This document shows positions 23,485 to 35,921 of a stretch of DNA of 41,896 nt, one piece after another. The notes beneath the pieces are model-generated. The model worked only from the letters and a program-made list of their open reading frames with translations. It was not told the origin of the DNA and ran no database searches. Both the position numbers and the translations under genes were made by a program. Every line of letters starts with the position of its first letter. Position 1 is the first letter of the stretch. The stretch comes from Chrysomallon squamiferum (Eukaryota; Mollusca; Gastropoda; Neomphalida; Peltospiridae), in NCBI GenBank assembly GCA_012295275.1, contig CM022677.1:18696012-18737907 (forward strand). The letters are read 5' to 3'.

Positions 23485-24160
23485 CTTTGACGTGACAGTC
23501 AGTTTATAACGTCACTATTGTGTTATCTCTGCTTCCAAATACTTATAGTGCTGATATCAGAGAGCCCGTTATTCTGAATCACTGTTTTAGAGATAATAAC
23601 TATATATAAAAAATATATATATATATATAGATGTACGTAACGCACTAGTTACTCACTACATAAAATCATGTGTATAAGGAATAAACAAACAAGACGATGT
23701 TTCAAATTAAAGGGCTTTAATATTAGTTAATTCCATTTACAACATGGTAACTCTGGCAAACTGACAAGATTCACAAAAGAAATCATGACAAAAAATCTAC
23801 AGTTCCAGAAACAAAACAAATCAAACCAATACAAAACAATTGACGTTTAGATAAAAAAAAAAAAAAATGATTAGCAAGAAATATATTCAACAAATATATA
23901 ATCAAAAACACAATACATGTGTTAATATACAGTTCATTACAATTACAGCTGAGGAGTCGATTACGTAAACTGCTTGAGTTTCACAAACTCTTGACCTCCT
24001 GCAGTTCACTACTTTGACACTGCTGTTCTAAAACACTTTGTACATGAATTCCTGTACTTGATAAGGTCACATAATTAAAGAGAAAATTCGTTGTCACCAT
24101 CACAATGATCATTATCAGCAAAAGGAACAGCAACATTATTATTATTATTATTATTATTAT

Positions 24161-24198
<38 letters not shown>

Positions 24199-24381
24199 TG
24201 ATAGAAAAATATACAAGAGATATAGCAGTAGTAGTAGAAGTAATAACATTAAATTCATAAAACTGATTCTCATCAAAGTTCTGTAAGTAAAAGTTATGTC
24301 TGTGCTTTGTAAGTTTGTGTTTCGTGTTTAATTATTTTCTTTTACTAAATCACGACATTTCTACTTGTTAGTTATAGAAAA
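23485..24381 (-). other. 3' flank of TNF-B (duplicate of TNF-D flank)
   Basis: Blocks such as TGTGTTATCTCTGCTT, ACTGTTTTAGAGATAAT, GTTACTCACTACATAAAA, TTTCAAATTAAAGGG and TTCTGTAAGTAAAAGTTATG occur in the same order at 39447-40065. On the gene strand an ATTAAA at 23716-23721 (also kept at 39801-39806) could be a poly(A) signal about 660 bases after the stop. TNF-B has extra (ATT)n/(AGT)n sequence at 24133-24198 that TNF-D lacks. Confidence 0.5.
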
Positions 24382-24774
24382 TTACTGAAAGCAATAAATT
24401 CCGAAGTTGTGTTCGTTGTTGCCCTTTTCAAGATGTTTAGAGTTCTGCACGCGCAGTTCAATACTGTCGCCTGCTTTCAGTTCAAACAGCGCGCCTTGGT
24501 AAGTGGGAGTAAACCCTGCTGTCGCTGATGACGTCACCACACACTGAGACTGGAAAAGTTCGAGTAATTTCTCTTCGTGTTTCCCTCCATTTCTAAGCCA
24601 GATGGAATGAACAGAAGTGGCGACGTCTTGTGTTTGGTTGTTCACGAAAACAAGATGAGCGTAAATAAAACACGTGCCAGGCGTTTTTACTTGAATGCGG
24701 CCATCTTTGTACATCATCTTCTTCCCTATGAACGAAGAGGCTTGTTTCCAGTGGAGTATATTTTGTCCTTCTGC

Positions 24775-24827
<53 letters not shown>

Positions 24828-24904
24828 TGTTTAGCAAATTCTCTTTTTCTCTGTTTCTGTCATACACACCTTTACATCCACATTAAATCTAGAACCTCTA
24901 ATAA

Positions 24905-24946
<42 letters not shown>

Positions 24947-26608
24947 TTACAATAAATAGCTAATGTGGTAACATAATGAACATATCTGTTATTTAAAAAA
25001 TGATATTTAATCATTTCATAACTCATTACTGTTTAACCTTTGATGAACTTTGACCTCACCTGACCTCACCCAGTCAATGTCGCGTAGATTTGCTGAGCGG
25101 CCATTCTCTCCATCAAAACGTAATTCAGAATCTAAAAAAAAAATGACATATATATATATATATATATATATTTCGACGTTTATGTTTTTAAGTATGCGTA
25201 CTACATTTAACACACGCACACTCTATATTGAGCATCTCTCGGTCGATTTCGGTCAGTCGGAACACTTCGTCACATTCCGCTACGCTCATATTTCAAAGAA
25301 ATGTACGAAATGTTCCGAATGTGTAACGAGGTACGGAATCGACCGAGTTGTAACGAATCCCGCCTCTACAAAAAATTCAGTATTAGTCAGCGGTTAGCAC
25401 GAAGTCGGGATTGTTTAGTGTATTCACTGCCAACTGCGCATAACACATCTAATTATAGAACCTGGGATTTCCGCGCGGTTTATTAGACAATGTCGTTCAG
25501 ACATGCCTTACTGTCGAAGCCTGAATACATAGTTTAACACATACCTGTGTGTTTTATTTTTTATTATTTTTTAATATGTTTTTGTATATATATATATATA
25601 TATATGTTGTGTGCGTGTGTGTGTGTGTGTGTTTATTCACGTATTATTGAGTGAAACAATCAGACAGAGGAACAGACAGAAAGACAGATTTTCGCGGAAT
25701 TTATGTATGTGAATGTATGTTTGTGTATGTGTGTATGTGTATGTGAGTATGTGTATGTGTTTGTGTGTATGTGTGTATATGTATGTGTGTGTGTGCATGT
25801 TATGTGTCAGAAATATCAGTTTTAATTTTGAATGTATTAAGAATATTATTGTACATTAAGAATGACTTACTACTCACTTTTGGCTCTGTCTTGCTGGTAC
25901 TGTGTTTCTACAAACTGCAAATAAATAGAATTGTAGAAAAGAATCAACATATTTTATTTGATATATAAGAACATACATACATACATACATACATACATCA
26001 TGAACAACAGCAACAACAAGCATAACAATAATAATAATAATACTAATACTACTACTACTACTACTAATAATAATAATAACAATAATAATAATAATAATAA
26101 GAAGAAAAAGAAGAAGAAGAAGAAGAAGAAGAAAAACCTTTGTTATGATGTCGATCAGGTTTCGCTCACGACCAGCACAGCAGATATTTCCATCTTCTCG
26201 AACGTCGAAGTCGTAGATGTTGTCAGTTTTGTCATCGTCGGTGAGATAAACATCTTTGCACGGAAAGCAGACGTCGTCGTCCCATTGCACAACGGTTTGA
26301 CGTTGTGACTGCACCCGTGGTGTAGTGAAAGTTAGAGATATAACGATCACCAGAAAGATGTTGATGAAAAGATAAAGGACAGTGACCTCTGTCCAGAATT
26401 TGTTTTTCTCTTTTTCTGTGACTTTCTCTTTGTTACATTTTTCTCGCACTTTTTCTCGTGGCATAAATTTTTTGTTAGGATTGACAAAACTTTCAAAAAA
26501 AAATTCTCGATTTGGTTTGATGAATGGCTCGTCACTGCTACCTGGATTACACCTTTCTCTCTGTTTCACTTCTTTGTTTTGTAACAAACTTTCTTTGTTA
26601 TGATCCAT
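24382..26608 (-). CDS. TNF-B: complete TNF superfamily ligand (type II membrane protein)
   Basis: Four exons read right to left: 26138-26608, 25878-25914, 25060-25131 and 24382-24770 (471+37+72+389 = 969 nt, 322 residues). Donors are AAAG/GTTTTT, AAAA/GTGAGT and CAG/GTGAGG; acceptors end in GCAG, TTTAG and TGCAG. Residues 1-70 form a basic cytoplasmic tail, about 71-95 the membrane anchor (FWTEVTVLYLFINIFLVIVI), then a stalk with CFPC (114-117) and Cys143-Cys144. Exon 2 gives FVETQYQQDRAK. The TNF homology domain spans about 182-322: RSANLRDIDW, ILHW (198-201), YKDGRIQVKTPGTCFIYAHL, YQGALFELKAGD (284-295) and the terminal FGIYCFQ. Ligands of this kind trimerise and bind TNF-receptor-type proteins in immunity or apoptosis; the receptor cannot be inferred. 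Compared with TNF-A, exon 1 is 33 codons longer, with an internal echo EPFIKPNREF/ESFVNPNKKF, and the first stalk Cys is Trp109. Confidence 0.85.
24776..24948. repeat. (AAT)n and (ATT)n in TNF-B intron 3
   Basis: (AAT)n at 24776-24826 lies directly upstream (in gene sense) of the exon 4 acceptor, and (ATT)n is at 24906-24947. The same two-tract arrangement surrounds intron 3 in all four TNF copies. Confidence 0.9.
25238..25347. repeat. Imperfect foldback in TNF-B intron 2
   Basis: CTCGGTCGATTTCGG at the left pairs with CGGAATCGACCGAG at the right, and inside them CGGAACACTTCGT pairs with ACGAAATGTTCCG. Transcribed, it would form a stem of some 45-50 imperfect pairs around a loop near 25300. 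The same foldback is in TNF-D intron 2 (40960-41069), where the outer stem is CTCGGTCGATTCCGG. Confidence 0.7.
25970..26135. repeat. (CATA)n, (AAT)n, (ACT)n, (AAG)n in TNF-B intron 1
   Basis: CATACATACATA at 25975-25998, AAC/AAT/ACT triplets to 26099, then GAAGAAGAAG up to the exon 1 donor at 26137. In gene sense intron 1 begins GTTTTTC(TTC)n. Confidence 0.85.
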
Positions 26609-26665
26609 TTCTTTTCTATCTCAGAAAACTTGTATTTCTCTTAGATACAAATTGCAAACTTAGAA
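26609..26665 (-). promoter_or_regulatory. Conserved leader upstream of TNF-B
   Basis: The reverse complement reads AACATTTCTAAGTTTGCAAT, TTGTATCTAAG and ACAAGTTTTCTGAGATAGAA immediately before the ATG, matching the TNF-A and TNF-C leaders. Homology with those genes ends near 26665, so the promoter proper may differ between copies. Confidence 0.35.
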
Positions 26666-26829
26666 ATGTTTGTTCTAAGACGGTTTCTGGTGATATGTTT
26701 AAGCACGATATCGACTATACTTTTTGTATCCAACCAGTCATTCGGATCAGATATACTCTATGCCAAATATTAATGAATAACAGTGGAGTTAATAGTTCTC
26801 GTAATTTATATCTTACATTCAACATGCGA

Positions 26830-27235
26830 AGCGAAACATTTGACGTAATGCCCAAGAAGTTCTTATTTTCAATCTCACCACTGTTACATAATCTAGATAT
26901 TTCTTTCTGCTCTCTCACTATTCCTGTATCTCCCAGTCTTATTTGCCAGCTGGTGTGTAGATACCCTCACTTTTGTTAATTATCTTTTATAAACCATTGG
27001 TATAGATTTAACTAAATGAAACTGAAATGTTACACCATTTGTGATGTATTTATATAACTTGTCACATTTCACAGATGTATTTAACTGAATTGAAAGATTC
27101 TGCCTTGCTTATGTTATTTGCTTAATTATACAGAAATATTTTTTTATATTTTCATTAATCTGGTTCAGCTCTATCCATATCTATCCAAATTCTAATTCAT
27201 ATAAAATTTTCCTCATAGAAGTCATCCAATTATTT
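26830..27235 (-). mobile_element. LINE 3' fragment, inverted copy
   Basis: Minus-strand blocks: EISRLCNSGEIE and REQKEISRLC near 26870-26918, CAGCTGGCAAATAAGACTGG, ATACATCACAAATGGTGTAA and CAATTCAGTTAAATACATCT, equal to 1590-1860. Stops interrupt every frame. Confidence 0.55.
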
Positions 27236-28240
<1,005 letters not shown>

Positions 28241-28439
28241 TTAGAATGATGACGTCACAGTTTTTATTTTTAGCATTGCAAACAATATATCTCTCTGTCT
28301 TTAGGTTACGAGGTGTTAGGAAATTGAAACCAAAAACTACACAGAAAAAAAAAATAATTATAAAATAAATAAATAAAATAAACAACAACAAATAAACAAA
28401 CCAAAACAAAACAAAACAAAACAAAATAAATATCGTTTT

Positions 28440-28690
28440 GTACCGGCCCTGTTCCCCTCCTCTGTGACGATTCTGAATCAGTCCCTTGCTCCAACTAACT
28501 TGAACGTCCACAATAAAGAAAAGAAGAAACATGATCTCCTAAACCCGCTTTTAAAACAGGTCTTTATAGATCTCATGTGAGGTATCCAGTTTAGTAGCTA
28601 GTCACGTTTTTGATTGTATCAGACACTAACTTTTGTTTTGTGTGCGTATGAATGAGACATGGGGTCAAAGAGCATTTTTTATATCTGAGA
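28440..28690 (+). repeat. Dispersed repeat R2, copy 4
   Basis: TACCGGCCCTGTTCCCCTCC, AATCAGTCCCTTGCTCCAAC, AAGAAGAAACATGATCTCC, TATCCAGTTTAGTAGCTAGT and AATGAGACATGGGGTCAAA. It also includes the ATGAGACATGGGTTC-like sequence that lies next to intron 1 in TNF-A and TNF-C. Confidence 0.7.
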
Positions 28691-28719
28691 ACAGAAAATG
28701 TTTTGCAATGTTTAATAAT

Positions 28720-28743
28720 AATAATAATAATCCTAAATCTAAC

Positions 28744-28808
<65 letters not shown>

Positions 28809-28850
28809 TAATAACAACAACAACAACAACAACAACAATAACAATATTAA
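28720..28850. repeat. (AAT)n/(AAC)n microsatellite
   Basis: AAT triplets at 28722-28804 pass into AAC triplets to about 28846. Frames read through it (NNNN, IIII, LLLL) are artefacts. Confidence 0.9.
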
Positions 28851-28859
28851 TAGCATCTT

Positions 28860-29225
28860 CAGTCTCACCACTTTTACATAATATGCATATTCTTTCTGCT
28901 CTCTCACTATTCCTGTATCTCCCAGTCTCATTTACCAGCTGATGTGTAGATAGCCTCACTTTAGTTCAGTATCTTTTATAAATCATTGTTATAGATTTAA
29001 CTAAATGAAACAGAAACGTTACACCATCTGTGATGTATTTATAGAAATTGTCACATTTCACAGTTGTATTTAAGTGAATTGAAAGATTCTGCCTTACTTC
29101 GTCATATATTATATGCATAATTATGAAAAAAACATTTTTTTTTTATATTTTCATTAATCTATCGATATGTGTCCAAATCCCAATTCATATAAAGTTCTCC
29201 TAATAAAAGTCATCTAATTATTTAT
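28860..29225 (-). mobile_element. LINE 3' fragment, inverted copy
   Basis: The minus strand encodes RLSTHQLVNETGRYRNSERA followed by ERICILCKSGETED, the best-preserved version of the LINE C-terminal block, then a broken continuation to MNWDLDTYR near 29185. It is joined directly to the AAT/AAC microsatellite. Confidence 0.6.
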
Positions 29226-29799
29226 CGAAAATATTTTTGAGTCTCAAAATTAGTAATTTTAATAGAGGTATTTCGCGCGGAGAGCAAAGTCTTTTGATAA
29301 CCTGGACTGAAACTAGTCTATTTACAAAGTGAGAGGCGTGACAGACAGATTATTATGTGCCATATAATTAGGAGACTTTAAACTTTGCCAAGTAACATGT
29401 ATACATATCTAACTACATGTTTCGAATTAGATAAACAGAGAGATAGGCAGACACACCTCTTCACACACACACATACACATAATATACTCAGACCCACACA
29501 TACGCCCTCATTTTCCTGCTGGGGATTTCCTGTGTCACTAATAACAGATGAGGGGTCACCAAGCCTTTTCAACATGAGAGCTACTTGACAGGTACAGAGT
29601 TAAGGTCTATCAGTTTGTTACCCTCTCCTGAAATAAAAACTTTGTTCAGTTTATTTTTCGTTGTATATTATTATTAAAAATACCTATCTGTCTGATCATG
29701 CAGATGACGTTTGTGATGTTTCAGAATAACAAAGTCAGATACAGATAAGATCAGTATTCAAACTTGGGGGCGACCTGGTGCACGTGTTGGTGTGATTCC
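29226..29799. other. Intergenic, nothing firm
   Basis: 29270-29400 repeats part of the 27310-27440 sequence (GAGAGCAAAGTCTTTTGATA, AACTAGTCTATTTACAAA). GGGGTCACCAAGCC near 29552 has the look of a transposon end, but no partner is found. No gene. Confidence 0.4.
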
Positions 29800-30030
29800 T
29801 GTAACAGAGTAAAATGGCGGATCATTGTTGATTTAGTCGGACCTTTGGACACGACAAAACTTGGTAATTATATCAAAGGAAAAAAAAAAAATAATAAAAA
29901 TAATAAAAAGAAAATAAAATCAAGAAATACAAAAATGTGTAATAATAAGTAAGGTTTGTTATTATTAATTCCCCACCCCACAAGATAGCAGTTTGCTTAT
30001 GCTGCTAAAAATAGATTACTGAGATTTGCT
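29800..30030 (+). repeat. Dispersed repeat R5
   Basis: AACAGAGTAAAATGGCGGAT, CATTGTTGATTTAGTCGGAC, GGTAATTATATCAAAGG, AATAATAAGTAAGGTTTG and AAAATAGATTACTGAGA match 28040-28230 and 38740-38945. Confidence 0.65.
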
Positions 30031-30111
30031 GTGGTTCAAGTGTGTCTGTGAAAGGTTTGATATGTTATCAGTGTATTTGATAAACTCAGATTATTAATAC
30101 AAAATCAGCAT

Positions 30112-30113
<2 letters not shown>

Positions 30114-30189
<76 letters not shown>

Positions 30190-30240
30190 CTCTCTCTCTC
30201 TGTCTCTCTCTCTGTCTCTCTCTATCTCTCTCTCTCTCTG

Positions 30241-30326
<86 letters not shown>
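30114..30326. repeat. (CT)n tract
   Basis: About 213 bases of CT with CG, TG and TA interruptions in the middle. No R6 sequence is recognised beside it, unlike the other (CT)n tracts. Confidence 0.9.
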
Positions 30327-30331
<5 letters not shown>

Positions 30332-30892
30332 CGTTAACAAGACACTGAAACTAAAAATTTACCGTTAATCAACGTCGAACACAACAGCACATTATTAAAA
30401 TATGGATAAATTAAATTTCTGTCTGGATATTTGTTCTGATCGCCATTTCAGTAATTGTAATTAATATATATACGACGAAAACAGTGTGAAAACGTATTTT
30501 AGAAAACTTGGCTGTTCGTGTTTAAGATGGCGTGGAATGAGATGTCATCATCATTCACGTCGTACAGCGGCAGATAACTCTAACAATAAAGTACATCTGG
30601 TAACAAGGTAAGACGTCATTCTGAGTTCTGCAACTACGACGACATCTTGTAGTAACACAAGAGAAGCTGGTTCAGACGAAATGTGGGAACTGGACGGAAA
30701 TCTTGACCTTCTGGGTAATTATACTCACAGCGCGACGTACAAACAAAGAAAAACATTTAACTGAAGACCACTAGCAATTCTTTAGTTAAGATTCAGGACA
30801 CGAGAAGAATGGAAAGATGCATGTTTGAGTTTGTGACAGTGTTAGGAATCGCATACATGAATAACAAGAAGTCTCCAGTTTTTTTCCTATAG
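30327..30892. other. Non-repetitive intergenic stretch
   Basis: One of the few stretches without a second copy in the window. An open stretch at about 30629-30713 (EAGSDEMWELDGNLDLLG, followed by GTAATT) looks mildly exon-like, but its phase does not join the candidate exon at 30893. Confidence 0.3.
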
Positions 30893-31025
30893 TCATTTCA
30901 TGGAGTATTTTGATTTGAAATTTGTGGAAAAGTTTGACGTCAAGAAAGGAAAGTCGGTTGATGTTAAAGATAAAGGTCACGGAGTTTGTCTCAGCAAAGT
31001 TATGGAACATATGACGTCACGATAC
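30893..31025 (+). CDS. Candidate internal exon of an unidentified gene
   Basis: An acceptor-like TTTTTTCCTATAG is followed by an open frame (HFMEYFDLKFVEKFDVKKGK, SVDVKDKGHGVCLSK, VMEHMTSRY) up to a donor-like TACG/GTAAAG at 31026. The composition is typical of a charged globular protein and not of a simple repeat, and the sequence is not duplicated. I do not recognise the family and found no compatible neighbouring exon. The end of the inverted-repeat arm falls at the donor. Confidence 0.2.
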
Positions 31026-31139
31026 GGTAAAGTTAGGATAGAGAGAAAAGGGAAAAGGACGCACACACACGCACACACACACAGGCATTCTCAGGCACAG
31101 ACATACACAAAACAGAAAGACAGAAAGAGAGAAAGAAAA

Positions 31140-31990
31140 AGAAAAAAATGAAATGAATTTTTTTAAAGTTATTATTTCATTTATTCGTCGAGTAGTTTGT
31201 TGTTGTTGTAGTAGTAGTAGTAGTAAAAACAGCAAAAATAATGAAAAGGATGATTCACCTGATATGTTTTCATTTTTGACAGGCTCGATTTATATATGTT
31301 TATATATAATTAATTAATAAATTAAAAAAACCAATAACAACATCAACAATAATAATGATAATAATAATAACAATGACGATGATTTTAGGTATATAAAGAC
31401 AACTCTACGCTAAATACTTTTTATGTGAGTTATTCGTGTTTTTTTAACACATGTATAATGCAGTTTCATTTAAACAAATGTAACAATTATCAATAAGATT
31501 TCGATTCCAACCTCCGAGTTTCCCGTCAAGGGAAGTAACTCTGTTTATCAAATGTTAACTAAATGAAAACCCTGATTATACCGCCTGATCTCTTTTTGAA
31601 ACCGGTTTATATATAGATATGTATATAAAGTGAAGCAATATTCATGAAGAAGAATATAATCATTATAATGATTTCAGTATTATTGCTATTTCAGATCAAT
31701 GGTCAAAGAAATACTGTAAATGCAAGTACATAATGATACATATATTTTAATTATTTTAAAATATATATTTTTTCCCAAGCATTAGTATTCACATACTTAC
31801 TTACTTAATTAATTAATTATATTTTTTTATATCTTTTTGTTTTACATTTTATTATTTTTAATGTTTTCCTTATTTAATTCCGTCTGAAGAAACAGCTGAA
31901 GGCAATTTCATAGTGAACATTTTATGATAACCAATTTTATAAATATAACAGTTGATATAAAATTTATTAAAAATCACTAATACGTATTTT
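31140..31990 (-). repeat. Dispersed repeat R1, inverted copy
   Basis: Mirror of 9270-10130: GATATGTTTTCATTTTTGAC, ACTCTACGCTAAATAC, CAAGGGAAGTAACTCTG, CCGCCTGATCTCTTTTTGAA, CAGCTGAAGGCAATTTCATA and AACATTTTATGATAACCAAT. Confidence 0.75.
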
Positions 31991-32009
31991 TTTTCGTTTT
32001 GATTATTTT

Positions 32010-32234
32010 CTTTTCTGACCAATTAAATATATATATATGTTTGTTTATTTATTTATTTTGGCGTGTTTACGTGTGGCAGTAAGACTTGACCCATTTTTTT
32101 GTTCCAGTTCATTGAAACTGCGAACTGTGATTGTTCCTTTGATGTTTTCTGACGACTCTAATAATAGAGTAATATGGCGGATAATTATTGATTTAATGGA
32201 ATCTCGGGATTCATCAACATGGGAATTATATGAA

Positions 32235-32265
<31 letters not shown>

Positions 32266-32345
32266 ATGTATTTCTTCGAAAACAATAATAAGTAAGGTTG
32301 GTTATTATTAATACTAAATCAGTACAACTTCTTAACTGTTGTTTA
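32010..32345 (+). repeat. Dispersed repeat R5
   Basis: CGTGTTTACGTGTGGCAGTA, ACTGCGAACTGTGATTGTTC, TAATATGGCGGATAATTATT, CAACATGGGAATTATATGAA, (AAAT)n and TCGAAAACAATAATAAGTAA: the partner of 8920-9230. Confidence 0.65.
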
Positions 32346-32357
32346 AATCATTTTGAG

Positions 32358-32864
32358 CAGTGCTGCCCAACCTTTTCCGAACATGGGCCGGATTTAAGAA
32401 AAAAACGATGCCAGTGGGTTGGACTCACATTTCTACCCTTTCATTTTTTAATACAACTACTTGAAATGATTTGAAAAAGTATTCAGAACTGCAAAACATT
32501 GATTCTATTATTCTATTTATAGAAATTATCCATTATACGACTATAATTCATAACTCAATTTAAACATAGGGGTCCTACATATGATACTATTTCTATTACT
32601 TCTTCACTGCTATCCAAAAATTTAAAGTCTCCAGATGTTACATGAATACGAAATGACCATTAAAAATTTTGATTTAGAACCTTACATTCTATAAAACAAA
32701 TTTAACAATTGACCAAGATTAAAAAAAGCATAAAACATTTCTTCAAATAAATGGCTTTGTATTTCAATAATAAAACAATTTTACTGAATAATTAAGGAAT
32801 AAACTGAAGACTGACTAGCGGGCAGGATTCTAAGGGTTCGTGGCTCGGACGTTGGGCAGCACTG
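32358..32864 (-). mobile_element. hAT-type MITE, right-arm copy
   Basis: Termini CAGTGCTGCCCAAC and GTTGGGCAGCACTG enclose an interior collinear with 8386-8888. The flanking 8-mers are ATTTTGAG (32350-32357) and GTTTCGAG (32865-32872). The first is the exact complement of the left-arm duplication CTCAAAAT and the second has two substitutions. Confidence 0.85.
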
Positions 32865-32959
32865 GTTTCGAGTGTTACAGCGAGTGTATCAAAATAAAAA
32901 TAAAATACGAAGCCAAGATCAATCACTCGAATCAGTTCTTTATTGGTCACGCAATTCCA

Positions 32960-33848
32960 GGAAGTCCGTCTGTCTTTCTCTCAGTCCCTCTCTTTCTGTT
33001 TGTCTGTCTGTCTCTGTCTCCCGTTCTCTCTGTGTCCCATTCTTTCTCTCTCTGTCTCTCTCTTTCTACCATTCTTTACCTTTCTCTGCTTCTGTCTCTT
33101 CCAGTCCATCTGTCTTTCTCTCAGTCCCTCTCCTTCTGTTTCTCTGTCTGTCTCTGTCTCCCATTCTTTCTCTCTCTGTCTCTCTCTTTCTACCATTCTT
33201 TACCTTTCTCTGCTTCTGTCTCTTCCAGTCCATCTGTCCTTCTCTCAGTCCCTCTCCTTCTGTTTCTCTGTCTGTCTCTGTCTCCCATTCTCTCTGTCTC
33301 CCATTCTTTCTCTCTCTGTCTCTCTCTTTCTACCATTCTTTACCTTTCTCTGCTTCTGTCTCTTCCAGTCCATCTGTCCTTCTCTCAGTCCCTCTCCTTC
33401 TGTTTCTCTGTCTGTCTCTGTCTCCCGTTCTCTCTGTCTCCCATTCTTTCTCTCTCTGTCTCTGTCTTCCATTCTGTCTCTCTCTTTCTACCATTCTTTA
33501 CCTTTCTCTGCTTCTGTCTCTTCCAGTCCATCTGTCTTTCTCTCAGTCCCTCTCCTTCTGTTTTTCTTTCTGTTTCTCTCTCTGTCTCTCTCTTTCTGCC
33601 ATTCTTTGTCTTTCTCTGTGCCTGTCTCTCTGTCTGCCACTGTGATTGTCTTTCTGTATGTGTCTGTCTGTCTGTCTGTCTCTCTCTATGCCTCTCTATT
33701 TCCCATTCCTTATCAATGTGTCTCTCTTTCTGCTCTCTTTGTTGCAATCTGTCTCTGTCTCTCTGTCTCTGTGTCTCCTCTTTGTCCCATTCTTTCTCTG
33801 TTTCGGTGTCTGTCTCTCTGTCTGTGTCTCTCATTCTCTTTCTGTATG

Positions 33849-33907
<59 letters not shown>

Positions 33908-33985
33908 TTCGGCTCTCTGTCTGTGTCTCTGATTTTCGTTCTGTATGTCTCTGTCTCTCTCTTTGTCCCTCTCTATTTCCGATAT
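32960..33985 (-). repeat. TCTC/TGTC minisatellite downstream of TNF-C
   Basis: Complement of 7560-8283, but expanded. The higher-order unit (TCTTCCAGTCCATCTGTC, TTCTCTCAGTCCCTCTCC, TTCTGTTTCTCTGTCTGTCT, ACCATTCTTTACCTTTCTCT) is repeated about five times between 32960 and 33560, against two to three times in the left arm. A pure (CT)n run at 33855-33902 is new in this arm. Confidence 0.85.
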
Positions 33986-34364
33986 CTCCACTTCTTAGTT
34001 ATAGAAAATTACTGAAAGCAATAAATTCCGAAGTTGTGTTCGTCGATCTCCTTTTCAAGATTTTTAGAGTTCTGCACGCGCAGTTCAATACTGTCGTCTG
34101 CTTTCAGTTCAAACAGCGCGCCTTGCTAAGTGGGAGTAAACCCTGCTGTCGCTGATGACGTCACCACACACTGAGACTGGAAAAGTTCGAGTCATCTCTC
34201 TTGTTTCCCGCCATTTCTAAGCCAGGTGGCATGAGCAGAAGTGGCGTCGTCTTGTATTTGGCTGTTCACGAAAACTTCAATGCGGCCATGTTTGTAGATC
34301 ATCTTCTTCCCAGTGAAAGCAGAGTCTTGTTTCCAATGGAGTATAGATGGTCGTTCTGAGTAAA

Positions 34365-34553
34365 AATAATAATAATAATAAGAAGAAGAATAAGAATAAG
34401 AATAATAATAATAATAATAATAATAAATATAATAATCATAATAATAATCATAATCATAATCATAATTGTTTAGCAAACTCTCTTTCTCTATCTCTCTTAA
34501 GTACACCTACATATCCACATTAAAGCTAGACAATCTAATAAAGAGACGGATAA

Positions 34554-34607
<54 letters not shown>
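34365..34607. repeat. Trinucleotide tracts in TNF-C intron 3
   Basis: AAT/AAG/ATAAG mixture at 34365-34470 next to the exon 4 acceptor, with ATAATC hexamers, and (ATT)n at 34557-34607. Confidence 0.85.
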
Positions 34608-34819
34608 TTATAATAAATAGCTAATATGGTAAATAATGAACACATCTGTTATTTAAAAATGATATTTAATACTTTAATAATTCATTACAGTTTAACCTTT
34701 GATGAACTTTGACCTCACCTGACCTCAACCCTTCAATTTGGATTAGACGTGCTGAGATGCCACTTTCTTTATCAAGAACAAATTGAGAATCTAAAAAACA
34801 ACGACACAGACATGTGACC

Positions 34820-35458
34820 CTGTATTTGTGTATAGGTCGGCGTATGTGTATGTGTAAGTGTGTATGTATGTGTTTGTGTGTGCATGTGTTTATATATGTT
34901 GTAAGGTATTTGTGTATCTGTGTATCTGTATTAATATGTCCGTATGTATGTGTGTGTGTATGTGTGTTAACGTGTGTGTGTGTATGTGTGTTAACGTGTG
35001 TGTATGCTTGTGTAGGTCTATTTGTGTGTGCATGTGTGTCTATGTATGTATGTGTGTGTATGTAAGTGTGTGTTTGTCACAAATGTCAGTTTTTTGTTGT
35101 AAATTTATTAAGTATGTTATTGTATATCAAGAATGATTTGCTACTCACTTTTGGCTCTCTCTTTTTCTCTTTCTACAAACTGCGAATAAATAGAATTGCA
35201 GAAAAGAATCAACATATTTTGTTTGAGATATAACAACATACATATATACATACATACGTAAATAAATAAATAAATAAATAATAATAAAGGATCTGGCATA
35301 TTAAAACCTACTTAAATGTGTGTATTTGTGTTTGTGTGTGTGTGTGTGTGTGGGTGTGTTTGAGAGAGCGCGCGCGTGTGTGTGTGCGTGTGAGAGAGAG
35401 AGACAGAGAGAGGGAGAGAGAGAGAGAGAGAGAGAAAGAGAAAGAGAGAAAGAGAGCC
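34820..35458. repeat. TG/TGTA and GT/GA tracts around TNF-C exon 2
   Basis: Degenerate TGTATGTG at 34820-35080, (AAAT)n at 35261-35286, GT repeats at 35330-35360 and GA repeats at 35390-35458. This is the complement of the tracts around TNF-A exon 2. Confidence 0.8.
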
Positions 35459-35589
35459 ATTCGCATTGTAAACTATTTTAGAATGATGACGTCACAGATA
35501 AATGAATAAAATTAACAACAACAAATAAACAAAACAAAACAAAACAAAACAAATATCGTTTTCTTCATGATACTAAAAACACTGAATCC

Positions 35590-35810
35590 TCAGTACCGGC
35601 CCTGTTCCCCCTCCTCTGTGACTATTCTGAATCAGTCCCTTGCTCCAACTAACTTGAACGTGCACAATAAAGAAAAGAAGAAACATGATCTCTGACACCC
35701 GCTTTTAAAACACGTGTTTATAGATCTTCTGTGAGGTATCCAGTTTAGTAACTAGTCACGTTTTTTATATGTCAGTGATTAACTATTGTTTTGTGAATGA
35801 GACATGGGTT
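35590..35810 (+). repeat. Dispersed repeat R2 inside TNF-C intron 1
   Basis: CAGTACCGGCCCTGTTCCCC, AGTCCCTTGCTCCAACTAAC, GTGCACAATAAAGAAAAGAA and ATCCAGTTTAGTAACTAGTC. It is the inverted counterpart of 5750-5970, so R2 was already in the intron before the segment was duplicated. Confidence 0.7.
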
Positions 35811-35884
35811 CAAAAAGTATCTTTTATATCTGACATCTTTTGCAATGTATAACAATAGTAATAATAATAATAATAACAATAGTA

Positions 35885-35921
<37 letters not shown>

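Noticed and set aside
25380-25400. GTCAGCGGTTAGCACGAAGT resembling a tRNA A-box as in SINEs (also about 41108 in TNF-D)
   Set aside because: No B-box (GGTTCRANNCC) follows at the required distance and there is no A-rich or simple tail.
29550-29590. GGGGTCACCAAGCC as a possible hAT end
   Set aside because: No partner terminus or target duplication was found.
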